Made by a program: the position numbers and the translations under genes. This document shows, in pieces, positions 1 through 5,517 of a DNA stretch of 5,800 bases (the first letter of the stretch is position 1; every line of letters begins with the position of its first letter). The notes under the pieces were generated by a model. The model was not told where the DNA came from, did no database searches, and saw nothing but the letters and a program-made list of their open reading frames with translations. The DNA comes from Afipia sp. Lineage in GTDB: Bacteria; Pseudomonadota; Alphaproteobacteria; Rhizobiales; Xanthobacteraceae. The stretch spans positions 1 through 5,800 of the forward strand of contig JAGVII010000120.1 of the NCBI GenBank assembly GCA_020056155.1, read 5' to 3'.

Positions 1-1
1 G

Positions 2-277
2 GAAAAAGCGAAGCTGATGCAGAAGCTCGGCAGGAAGCAGCTCAAGCTGCACCTGCAGGAAAAGCTCGCCGCAATTCCCGCCGCCCTTGCAGCCCATCAT
101 CTCGAACTGTCGCCGGACGGCGAGGAACTGGTTTACACCTACGACACCAAGGGCGAACGCACCGGCATCACCACCCTGCTGAACGACCTCAGTCAGGCCG
201 GCGTCCGCTTCAACGATCTCAATACGACGCAAAGCTCGCTGGAAGAGATTTTCGTCAGCCTGGTGCATCGGGCATGA
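2..277 (+). CDS. ABC transporter ATP-binding protein, C-terminal fragment (YadG-like)
   Basis: This is the last 91 codons of a gene that begins before the window; the reading frame is open from base 2 to the TGA at 275-277. The Walker A, signature and Walker B motifs are outside the window, so the ATPase call rests on the tail and the context. The tail has the form seen at the end of drug/polysaccharide-type ABC-2 exporter ATPases: a region resembling [15 protein letters not shown], a strand of the ELVYTYD type, then [14 protein letters not shown] just before the stop. The next gene is an ABC-2 permease 19 bases downstream, the usual yadG-yadH-like order, so the two products are expected to form one inner-membrane exporter, with this subunit binding ATP in the cytoplasm. 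The transported substrate is unknown. The ATG at 17 is an internal Met, not a start. Confidence 0.88.
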   Translation, partial: EKAKLMQKLGRKQLKLHLQEKLAAIPAALAAHHLELSPDGEELVYTYDTKGERTGITTLLNDLSQAGVRFNDLNTTQSSLEEIFVSLVHRA

Positions 278-296
278 TCCGGAAGAGAACAGCGCA

Positions 297-1058
297 ATGA
301 ACTTTCACGCCATCGGCGCCATCTACAAATTCGAAATGGCGCGCACCTTCCGAACGCTGCTGCAAAGCGTCGTCTCACCGGTGATTTCGACGTCGCTGTA
401 TTTCGTCGTGTTCGGCGCGGCCATCGGCTCGCGCATTACCGAGATCGACGGCATCAGCTACGGCACCTTTATCGTGCCGGGCCTCATCATGCTGTCGCTG
501 CTGACGCAAAGCATCGCCAATGCATCGTTCGGAATCTATTTCCCGAAATTCTCCGGCACCATCTATGAATTGCTTTCCGCACCGGTCTCGTCGTTCGAAG
601 CTGTGGTCGGTTACGTCGGCGCGGCAGCGACCAAGTCTATCATCCTCGGCCTCATCATTCTCGCCACCGCGGGCCTGTTCGTGCCGCTGAAGATCGCGCA
701 TCCACTTCTGATGCTGACCTTCCTCGTGCTCACGTCGGTGACGTTCAGCCTGTTCGGGTTCATCATCGGCATCTGGGCCGACGGCTTCGAGAAGCTGCAG
801 GTGATTCCGCTGCTGGTGATCACGCCGCTGACGTTTCTGGGCGGCAGCTTCTACTCGATCCACATGCTGCCGCCGCTCTGGCAGACCGTGACGCTGTTCA
901 ACCCGGTGGTCTATCTGGTCAGCGGGTTCCGCTGGAGTTTCTTCGAGATCGCCGACGTCAGCGTCGGCCTCAGCCTCGGCATGACGCTCGGATTTCTCGC
1001 GCTGTGCATGATTGCGGTGTGGTGGATCTTCAAGACCGGTTACCGGCTGAAGACCTGA
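297..1058 (+). CDS. ABC-2 type transporter permease (YadH-like)
   Basis: A 253-residue inner-membrane permease, a normal length for the family. About six hydrophobic segments are visible, near residues 27-44, 57-75, 104-128, 137-160, 166-186 and 227-246. Family-typical stretches are the N-terminal half with FIVPGLIML (58-66) and ELLSAPVSS (91-99), and the C-terminal block [13 protein letters not shown] (175-187), LPPLW (191-195) and [12 protein letters not shown] (202-213). These closely resemble E. coli YadH and the NodJ-related permeases. The start is supported by a GGAAGAG ribosome binding site at 281-287, 9 bases before the ATG. It lies 19 bases after the ATPase gene, so the two are probably co-transcribed and form a dimeric exporter with the ATPase. 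Substrate cannot be inferred; relatives include uncharacterised drug or glycolipid exporters. No frameshift or missing segment is seen. Confidence 0.93.
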   Translation: MNFHAIGAIYKFEMARTFRTLLQSVVSPVISTSLYFVVFGAAIGSRITEIDGISYGTFIVPGLIMLSLLTQSIANASFGIYFPKFSGTIYELLSAPVSSFEAVVGYVGAAATKSIILGLIILATAGLFVPLKIAHPLLMLTFLVLTSVTFSLFGFIIGIWADGFEKLQVIPLLVITPLTFLGGSFYSIHMLPPLWQTVTLFNPVVYLVSGFRWSFFEIADVSVGLSLGMTLGFLALCMIAVWWIFKTGYRLKT

Positions 1059-1071
1059 CGCAAACGAAACA

Positions 1072-1089
1072 CGCCCCGCAGGCGGGGCG
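1072..1089 (-). terminator. GC-rich hairpin between convergent genes
   Basis: The arms CGCCCCGC (1072-1079) and GCGGGGCG (1082-1089) are perfectly complementary; with a realistic 4-base loop this leaves a 7 bp stem. It lies 13 bases after the permease stop and 26 bases after the stop of the convergent gene at 1116-1457. Read on the - strand the stem is followed by TGTTTCGTTTG, a loose T-rich tract; on the + strand it is followed by CGTTGG with no T run. It therefore fits a terminator for the - strand gene best, and may also stop the ABC operon transcript. Confidence 0.6.
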
Positions 1090-1115
1090 CGTTGGACGGA
1101 TCGCGGACGTGCCGT

Positions 1116-1457
1116 TCAGTTCGGACGCCAGTTCCCGTTGCTGTCATAGTAGCCGCTAGCGCCGCTGCCGGGCGGCGGCGGTACCTGCACCGGCTGCACC
1201 GCGCGACTGGCTCCCTCGCCTATGACATTAAGCGTCCCGCTGACCGCGCCGACGCCGGCGCCGAGCGCACCGCCGACCAATCCACCCACCGGTCCGGCGG
1301 CCTCTTTACCCTGATACGTCCCCTGTGCCGCACCGCTGATGGCGCCGTTGACGGGGTTCTGCTGAGCATACGCCGCCACAGGCATGGCCAGAAGCGCCAG
1401 CGCCACTGCCGTACGCGCCAGGCCTGAAACGGATATGAACGAAGCTGCAATCGTCAT
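1116..1457 (-). CDS. small secreted glycine-zipper protein (paralogue 1)
   Basis: A 113-residue protein of unknown function. Residues 1-31 look like a Sec signal peptide: a hydrophobic core from about 15 to 28 (TAVALALLAMPVAA) and an AYA cleavage site before QQNP. The mature part holds a glycine-zipper-like stretch at about 54-74 (AAGPVGGLVGGALGAGVG...), in which Gly and small residues recur every three or four positions, as in helices that pack or insert in membranes. It ends in a proline run (PPPP, 93-96) and a tail GYYDSNGNWRPN. The start is supported by GGGAGG about 9 bases upstream. The protein is likely periplasmic or outer-envelope associated. A clear paralogue lies just upstream at 1690-1995, with a matching leader. 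The tail differs from that of the paralogue. The family role is not known to me; glycine-zipper proteins are often envelope-stress or lipoprotein-like, but there is no lipobox here. Confidence 0.82.
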   Translation of the reverse strand: MTIAASFISVSGLARTAVALALLAMPVAAYAQQNPVNGAISGAAQGTYQGKEAAGPVGGLVGGALGAGVGAVSGTLNVIGEGASRAVQPVQVPPPPGSGASGYYDSNGNWRPN

Positions 1458-1467
1458 GTGAGGAAAC

Positions 1468-1483
1468 CTCCCTGCCCGGCCGA
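1468..1483 (-). promoter_or_regulatory. leader block of paralogue 1: TCGGCCG, 5 bases, GGAG
   Basis: On the - strand, TCGGCCG (1483-1477) is followed by 5 bases and then the Shine-Dalgarno core GGAG (1471-1468), which ends 10 bases before the ATG at 1457. The same order and internal spacing recurs in front of the second paralogue at 2022-2007, with GGAG 11 bases from its ATG. The match supports both start choices. Confidence 0.6.
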
Positions 1484-1520
1484 ATCACGGCCCTGCCTCG
1501 AAGCAAATCAGCGGCCTCGA

Positions 1521-1546
1521 AGTTGCGTCAGGTTCGGAGAAAATAC
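1521..1546 (-). promoter_or_regulatory. conserved 26-base upstream block, copy 1
   Basis: This block matches 2060-2085 at 22 of 26 bases. On the - strand it contains CTGACGCAACT, whose counterpart in the other copy is TTGACGCAACT, resembling a sigma-70 type -35 hexamer. It ends 63 bases before the start codon and exactly 37 bases before the TCGGCCG leader block; copy 2 shows 64 and 37. The 37-base spacer itself has diverged, and I see no clear -10 hexamer at the usual distance. It may be a promoter element or a regulator binding site; which one cannot be decided by eye. Confidence 0.5.
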
Positions 1547-1638
1547 AATGCGTGAGAGCGACACATCTGGAGCGTTTCTCATTTCAAATTGATTCGAACG
1601 AGACGGCCAATCCGCCCGCGCTCCGGCACCGTCATGAA

Positions 1639-1670
1639 AAATGGCGCATCCGTTTCAGGATGCGCCATTT
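1639..1670 (-). terminator. intrinsic terminator of paralogue 2
   Basis: A perfect 13 bp stem, AAATGGCGCATCC (1639-1651) with GGATGCGCCATTT (1658-1670), has a 6-base loop. On the - strand the stem runs into TTTTT (1641-1637), giving the classic hairpin plus U-tract 19 bases after the TAA stop of the gene at 1690-1995. It should separate the two paralogues into independent transcripts. On the + strand the stem is followed by GGGAGTTTT, a weaker signal, and no + strand gene ends here. Confidence 0.85.
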
Positions 1671-1689
1671 GGGAGTTTTCCACCAGCAG

Positions 1690-1995
1690 TTAGCGATGGC
1701 GCTTGTGACGGTAATGGCGATGACGGTAGCTGCGGCGATTGTCGATCCCGAGCACGCCGTTCACGCCTCCAACAACGCCGCCGACACCCGCTCCGACCGC
1801 GCCGCCGACGACGCCGCCAACAGGTCCGGCCGCGCGATTGCCGCGGTAAGCGCCCTCGTTGGCCCCGCCTTCCATGCCTCTGATAACGCCCTGCGCATGA
1901 GCCGCGATCGGCAACGCCAGAATGGCCAGCGCCGCTGCGATAAACGTGAAGCGGCGATGCGCCGCAGTGAACATGAACTGAGCCTCAGTCTTCAT
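1690..1995 (-). CDS. small secreted glycine-zipper protein (paralogue 2), His/Arg-rich tail
   Basis: A 101-residue protein when started at 1995. Residues 1-34 form a signal peptide: positive RR at 14-15, a hydrophobic core at about 17-30, and an AHA cleavage site before QG. The mature part has a glycine zipper at about 55-78 (AAGPVGGVVGGAVGAGVGG), almost the same as in the neighbour at 1116-1457. It then ends in a strongly basic tail, RRSYRHRHYRHKRHR (87-101). The frame stays open up to an ATG at 2106, but the start at 1995 is preferred: GGAG and TCGGCCG upstream match the leader of the paralogue at the same spacing. An ATG at 1974, with GAGG 8 bases upstream, is a second possibility and still leaves a full signal peptide. 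Function is unknown. The basic His-rich tail could bind metal, nucleic acid or an acidic polymer; that is speculation. Confidence 0.8.
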   Translation of the reverse strand: MKTEAQFMFTAAHRRFTFIAAALAILALPIAAHAQGVIRGMEGGANEGAYRGNRAAGPVGGVVGGAVGAGVGGVVGGVNGVLGIDNRRSYRHRHYRHKRHR

Positions 1996-2006
1996 TTGCA
2001 GGGTAT

Positions 2007-2022
2007 CTCCATAAACGGCCGA
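2007..2022 (-). promoter_or_regulatory. leader block of paralogue 2: TCGGCCG, 5 bases, GGAG
   Basis: On the - strand, TCGGCCG (2022-2016) and GGAG (2010-2007) are separated by 5 bases, as in front of paralogue 1. GGAG lies 11 bases before the ATG at 1995. This conservation decides the start of the downstream gene against the longer frame from 2106. Confidence 0.6.
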
Positions 2023-2059
2023 TTTTCTGACCGCTCCTGTAACGTCCCGGCTCGGGGAA

Positions 2060-2085
2060 AGTTGCGTCAAGTTTGGCGAAAACAC
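2060..2085 (-). promoter_or_regulatory. conserved 26-base upstream block, copy 2
   Basis: This is the second copy of the block at 1521-1546. On the - strand it contains CTTGACGCAACTT, with TTGACG as a possible -35 hexamer. It ends 64 bases before the start at 1995. A 17-base spacer would put GGACGT at -10, which is a poor match to the consensus, so the sigma factor is open. A further TTGACG occurs upstream on the same strand at about 2131-2126. Confidence 0.5.
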
Positions 2086-2176
2086 GCCCAAACAAGCGCC
2101 ATTCACGAAACTGTATGGCCGCGCGCGTCAACCTTAAGACGAAGTGACTGTTAAAAAAGCCACTTTCCATGCTTTA

Positions 2177-2204
2177 TTGCCAGTGGTCCGTTTAATTCTA
2201 CCAT
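2177..2204 (+). promoter_or_regulatory. candidate promoter of the L,D-transpeptidase gene
   Basis: TTGCCA (2177-2182) and TACCAT (2199-2204) are spaced by 16 bases and lie in the most AT-rich part of this intergenic region. They would start a transcript near 2211, giving a leader of about 75 bases. The match is by eye only and moderate in quality. Confidence 0.35.
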
Positions 2205-2287
2205 TCGCAAGCGAGGATGCCTGCCGAAAATGGGACGCGAATGTTTGAACCGGACCACCAGATGACGACAGAGACGAGGCGAATGTC

Positions 2288-3046
2288 ATGCGTGCGATTT
2301 TGGTTTCGGTGACCGGCTTGATGTTGCTCTCAGGCAGCGCAGCGCAAGCGGCGGTATCCATCCTGGTCAACAAGGACACGCAGCAGATGACCGTCTCCGT
2401 CGACGGCGAGACACGCTACACGTGGCCCGTCTCCAGCGGCAATCCCTCGCACGAAACGCCGAACGGCAGCTTCAAAGCCTTCCGTATGGAAGAAGATCAC
2501 TATTCGAAGGAATTCGATGAAGCACCGATGCCGAATGCGATCTTCTTCACCAAGCAGGGTCACGCCATTCACGGCACGGACGCCGTGAGCCGTCTCGGAA
2601 GTCCCGCCTCGCACGGCTGCGTGCGGCTGTCGCGTGCCAACGCGCTCAAGCTGTGGGACCTCGTCAAGACCGAGGGCTTGCTCAGCACCACGGTAACCTT
2701 GACCGGATCGTCGCGCGTTGCGCTCGCGCGAAATCCGAGGAGCCGCACGACCGTCGCACGTGGCGATGCGAATGCAATCGGCCAGCCGGTCCAGATCGCG
2801 CCGCAGAGCGGATATCGCGAGGACCTCAACGCCAACACCCGCGCACGCCAGCGCTCTCAGGACCGGGTCTACCGCGATCAGGCTTATGCGCAGGACCAGG
2901 CTTATTACGGACCCGCGGACGCTGGTCCGATGCAGCGCCGCATTTATCAGAACGGCTACGGCTATCAGAACGGATATGGCTACGGTTACCAACCGCGTCC
3001 GAGGTATCAGTCACCGCGCGGCGGGTACTATTACTACGCGGACTAG
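2288..3046 (+). CDS. secreted L,D-transpeptidase (YkuD domain)
   Basis: A 252-residue exported protein. Residues 1-21 are a signal peptide with an AQA cleavage site. The YkuD catalytic domain covers about 22-138: it opens with SILVNKDTQQMTVSVDG, has TPNG at 57-60, and carries the signature H95-G96 followed by SHGCVR at 108-113. His95, His109, Cys111 and Arg113 are all present, so the enzyme should be active. Members of the family make 3-3 cross-links in peptidoglycan or attach proteins to it, using the Cys as nucleophile. After the domain comes a basic linker (143-160), then a low-complexity tail (about 197-252) rich in Tyr, Gln and Gly, ending YYYYAD. GAGG at 2276-2279, 8 bases before the ATG, supports the start. 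The gene stands alone, divergent from the glycine-zipper pair and convergent with the next gene. Its physiological acceptor (peptidoglycan stem peptide or an outer-membrane protein) is not visible. Confidence 0.92.
   Translation: MRAILVSVTGLMLLSGSAAQAAVSILVNKDTQQMTVSVDGETRYTWPVSSGNPSHETPNGSFKAFRMEEDHYSKEFDEAPMPNAIFFTKQGHAIHGTDAVSRLGSPASHGCVRLSRANALKLWDLVKTEGLLSTTVTLTGSSRVALARNPRSRTTVARGDANAIGQPVQIAPQSGYREDLNANTRARQRSQDRVYRDQAYAQDQAYYGPADAGPMQRRIYQNGYGYQNGYGYGYQPRPRYQSPRGGYYYYAD
2948..2983 (+). repeat. 18-base tandem repeat in the transpeptidase tail
   Basis: Two adjacent 18-base units (2948-2965 and 2966-2983) match at 15 of 18 positions and both encode QNGYGY. All three differences are synonymous, which suggests selection on the peptide repeat rather than a recent copying event. 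The following residues (GYQPRPRYQ) continue the same composition. Confidence 0.7.
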
Positions 3047-3068
3047 TGTCCTGAATCCCGAAGTCCGC
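3038..3068. repeat. hairpin element, copy A (between convergent stops)
   Basis: The arms GCGGACT (3038-3044) and AGTCCGC (3062-3068) pair perfectly around a 17-base loop containing GTGTCCTGAAT (3046-3056). The element spans the stop codon of the transpeptidase gene and all but the last base of the gap to the stop of the gene at 3070-5346. It may act as a bidirectional terminator, although no strong T run follows on either strand. A related element lies at 5377-5406. Confidence 0.5.
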
Positions 3069-3069
3069 T

Positions 3070-5346
3070 TCATTCGTCAGGTTTCTTGAGCCGCCGCCAC
3101 ACCGCGCCAAGCACGTTGGAATAGTCGTCGGTCCAGACACGCTGCCCTTCGGTGGCTTCCGTCAGCGCCCACTTATCGTCCGACGCGATCTTGCCGACGT
3201 CGGCTTTCCGGCGCGCGGAGATCACGACATTCGTTGTGAAGATGTAATCGACATCGCGGCCGGAATCCTCGTTGAAGACCCAGCTCATCAGGTCGTTCTC
3301 TTCGGCGATGCCGACGACGACGCTCGCCAGCTCAAGATGACGGTTGGACACATGCATCACCACCGCGCCCTGAGGCGCGAGCTTGGCCTTGTAGATTGCC
3401 ATCGCCTCTTCCGTCGCGAGGTGGATCGGAATTGCGTCCGATGAATAGGCGTCAACGATGATGAGGTCGTAAGTGCCGTCCTGCTCCTTGGCGAAGGTGA
3501 GCCGTGCGTCGCCGATAACCGGCTTCATATTGGGATCGCATGCGCTGACGTAGGTGAAATACCTGGGATCGCGCGCGGTATCGACCATGGTCTGGTCGAT
3601 CTCGAAGTATTTCCAATTCTCTCCGGGCAGCGAATGGCAGGCCAGCGTACCGGTGCCGAGGCCTATCACCGCGACTCGGATCGGACCGCCCTTGCGTTCG
3701 CGGATCGCAGCAATCGCACGGCCCATGCCGCCGTCCTTGTGATAATAGCTGATCGGCTCCGGCCGGCCGGTGACCGGCGTCCCGTCGTCATTCAGGAATT
3801 TTTCCGCGCCATGGATCGTCGTGCCGTGCATCAGCACATGGTACTGGCCGTTCGACGTCACCACGATCTTGTGGACACCGAAGAAGCTCCGCACCGTCTC
3901 CACACGTCCGTCGTCGGAGGGATAGACACGAATCAGGATCAATCCAAGCACCACGAGCGCGGCCACACTCCAGCGGTCGATCTTCCACAGCACCGCCAGC
4001 ACCATCATGACGGAGGCGAGACCCACGACCATCCAAACCCGGTTGGCTGCAAGGAGTTCGGCGACGGTTCCTGCCCGGTAAGAAAACCCGATGAGAATGA
4101 CCGCGGCGACAACGGCGGCCAGACACAATACCAGCCCGCCGCGTGCGGTGGGCGTTCCGGCCGGGCGGCACAGCGCCGCCAGAGCCAGCAGGATCGGATA
4201 CTCCGCAATCCATGAGAACGCATAGGGAGCGATCAGGCCCGCGAATAATCCGCCGACCATACCGCCGAAAGACAGCGCCACATAGAAGCCGGTGAGATAG
4301 TTCGCCGCCGGACGCGTGCGCGCCAGTTCACCGTGGCAAGCCATGGCGATGACAAAGAAACAAGCCAGATGCCCGCCCAGCGTCAGCAGCAAATTCTGTT
4401 CGCCACCGATCACCAGCAGGATCATTACGCCCGCGATGGCGAGCGGCTGCAAAGTGAGCACGAACGAATGCGGCAGCAGCGGGCGTGACTGGAAAACCAG
4501 CACCCATGTCAACAGGTACAACGACAGCGGCAACACCCACAACAGCGGGGCGGCCGCGACATCGGTCGAGATATGCGCGGTCACCGCGATCAGCAGGCCT
4601 GACGGGACTGCAGCGAGGAAAATCCAGCGCAGCCGCGTTATCCATGCCGGCGCCGGTGCGTCGCCCTCGTTCGCGCTGATGGCCTCAACGGTCATCGGCG
4701 GTGAGCGCAGCAGCAGTATGCCGCACGCCGCGATCAGGACGATCAGCAGCGCATAACCGCCGGTCCAGATCAGGTTCTGGCTCCGCAGCGAGAACATCGG
4801 CTCCAGCAACACGGGATAGGACAGCAGCGCGAGGAAGCTTCCGATGTTTGAGGACGCGTAAAGAAAATACGGGTCGGGACCGTCGGGATGTCCCGTGCGC
4901 ACGAACCACGCCTGCAGCATGGGATTGTTGGCGGCGAGCGCGAAGAACGGCAGCCCGATTGAAACCGCAAACAGACCGAGGAGCCAGAACGCGTAGCCGC
5001 TCGACGGCGGTTCGCCCCATCCGCCTGCAATCGACAGCGGCAAAGTGAGCAGGGCGATCGTCAGCAGCGCCAGATGGATGACCACGGGAGCAACCCGGCT
5101 CTTCAGCGTCATCAGGTAGTGCGCGTAAGCGTAGCCGCCGAGCAGCAGGGACTGGAAGAACACCATTGCCACCGACCACACCGCCGGCGAACCGCCGAGC
5201 CGGGGCAGCACCATCTTCGTGAACAGCGGCTGGACCGAGAACAGCAGGAGGGCACTTGTGAAGATCGCCGCGGTGTAAACCACCAGAACGAGCGCGTTCC
5301 TCGCGCCGGTGGACTGGCTCGCGGTGTCGGACGGCACTGAAATCAT
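3070..5346 (-). CDS. membrane-fused spermidine-synthase-like protein
   Basis: A 758-residue protein in two parts. Residues about 18-474 are polytopic membrane, with roughly 14 hydrophobic segments, for example 18-38, 55-79, 119-140, 193-214, 295-313, 351-374, 437-453 and 458-474. Residues about 485-758 form a soluble Rossmann-type domain like the SpeE aminopropyltransferases: VIGLGTGTLA (560-569, nucleotide/SAM-type loop), FEID (581-584, acidic residue after strand 2), GDARL (612-616) and DAYSSDAIPIHL (632-643). Proteins of this build are usually annotated 'fused MFS/spermidine synthase'; the real substrate is unknown. The loop is GxGTGT rather than the GGGDG of true spermidine synthases, so polyamine synthesis should not be assumed. 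The start at 5346 is chosen because GGAG lies 5 bases upstream. The frame is open to an ATG at 5448, but that region has no ribosome binding site and holds a hairpin element. The gene is single, convergent with the transpeptidase and divergent from the oxidoreductase. Confidence 0.88.
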   Translation of the reverse strand: MISVPSDTASQSTGARNALVLVVYTAAIFTSALLLFSVQPLFTKMVLPRLGGSPAVWSVAMVFFQSLLLGGYAYAHYLMTLKSRVAPVVIHLALLTIALLTLPLSIAGGWGEPPSSGYAFWLLGLFAVSIGLPFFALAANNPMLQAWFVRTGHPDGPDPYFLYASSNIGSFLALLSYPVLLEPMFSLRSQNLIWTGGYALLIVLIAACGILLLRSPPMTVEAISANEGDAPAPAWITRLRWIFLAAVPSGLLIAVTAHISTDVAAAPLLWVLPLSLYLLTWVLVFQSRPLLPHSFVLTLQPLAIAGVMILLVIGGEQNLLLTLGGHLACFFVIAMACHGELARTRPAANYLTGFYVALSFGGMVGGLFAGLIAPYAFSWIAEYPILLALAALCRPAGTPTARGGLVLCLAAVVAAVILIGFSYRAGTVAELLAANRVWMVVGLASVMMVLAVLWKIDRWSVAALVVLGLILIRVYPSDDGRVETVRSFFGVHKIVVTSNGQYHVLMHGTTIHGAEKFLNDDGTPVTGRPEPISYYHKDGGMGRAIAAIRERKGGPIRVAVIGLGTGTLACHSLPGENWKYFEIDQTMVDTARDPRYFTYVSACDPNMKPVIGDARLTFAKEQDGTYDLIIVDAYSSDAIPIHLATEEAMAIYKAKLAPQGAVVMHVSNRHLELASVVVGIAEENDLMSWVFNEDSGRDVDYIFTTNVVISARRKADVGKIASDDKWALTEATEGQRVWTDDYSNVLGAVWRRLKKPDE

Positions 5347-5376
5347 GAAAGCTCCGGGATGATTCCGGCAGATCAC

Positions 5377-5406
5377 CGGACGCTCGTGTCCCGAATTCGG
5401 CGTTCG
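5377..5406. repeat. hairpin element, copy B (leader of the membrane-fused gene)
   Basis: The arms CGGACGC (5377-5383) and GCGTTCG (5400-5406) form 7 pairs, including one G-T pair, around a 16-base loop containing GTGTCCCGAAT (5386-5396). The core differs at one base from that of copy A at 3046-3056, while the arms have different sequences that still pair. It lies 30 bases upstream of the start at 5346, so it may be in the 5' leader RNA of that gene. The loop includes the palindrome CCGAATTCGG (5391-5400). Confidence 0.45.
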
Positions 5407-5464
5407 CTTCGCTTTCGGATCACTGGCGGAGTGGAGCATAGCCGCCAACGGCGGGCAATAACAT

Positions 5465-5493
5465 GCGCGTGACAGAAATCACTCGCGCGTGAC
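5465..5493. promoter_or_regulatory. direct repeat GCGCGTGAC in the divergent promoter region
   Basis: GCGCGTGAC occurs at 5465-5473 and again at 5485-5493, a 20-base period that places both copies on the same face of the helix. It lies in the 171-base gap between two divergent genes, 24 bases before the start at 5518, where an operator would be expected. Chance occurrence in GC-rich DNA is possible. Confidence 0.3.
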
Positions 5494-5517
5494 GTCCTGC
5501 GCGATTATGACTCCCGC

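Noticed and set aside
1552..2154. A 200-codon open frame on the + strand
   Set aside because: It runs antisense to the second glycine-zipper gene and its leader, crosses the terminator hairpin, has no family-like motif, and its composition is that expected from the complementary strand of a Gly/Ala-rich gene.
2142..2165. Short AAGTG/CACTT inverted repeat around an A-rich loop
   Set aside because: The stem is only 5 bp, no gene ends here, and the T run on the - strand is in the loop rather than after the stem, so it is not a terminator.
2183..2258. Inverted repeat GTGGTCCG (2183-2190) / CGGACCAC (2251-2258)
   Set aside because: The 60-base separation and the likely transcript start between the arms make an RNA hairpin implausible; the 8 bp match can be chance.
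2330..2992. A 220-codon open frame on the - strand
   Set aside because: It is the shadow of the transpeptidase gene, whose catalytic motif and signal peptide are clear on the + strand; the antisense product shows no recognisable domain.
3634..4215. A 193-codon open frame on the + strand inside the membrane-fused gene
   Set aside because: It is an out-of-strand shadow in GC-rich coding DNA; its translation is rich in His, Arg and Asp with no fold signal, and there is no ribosome binding site.
3038..5406. A mobile cassette bounded by the two hairpin copies
   Set aside because: The copies are imperfect, lie in the same orientation, overlap a neighbouring stop codon, and there is no transposase or target-site duplication; the bracketed gene looks like its neighbours in composition.
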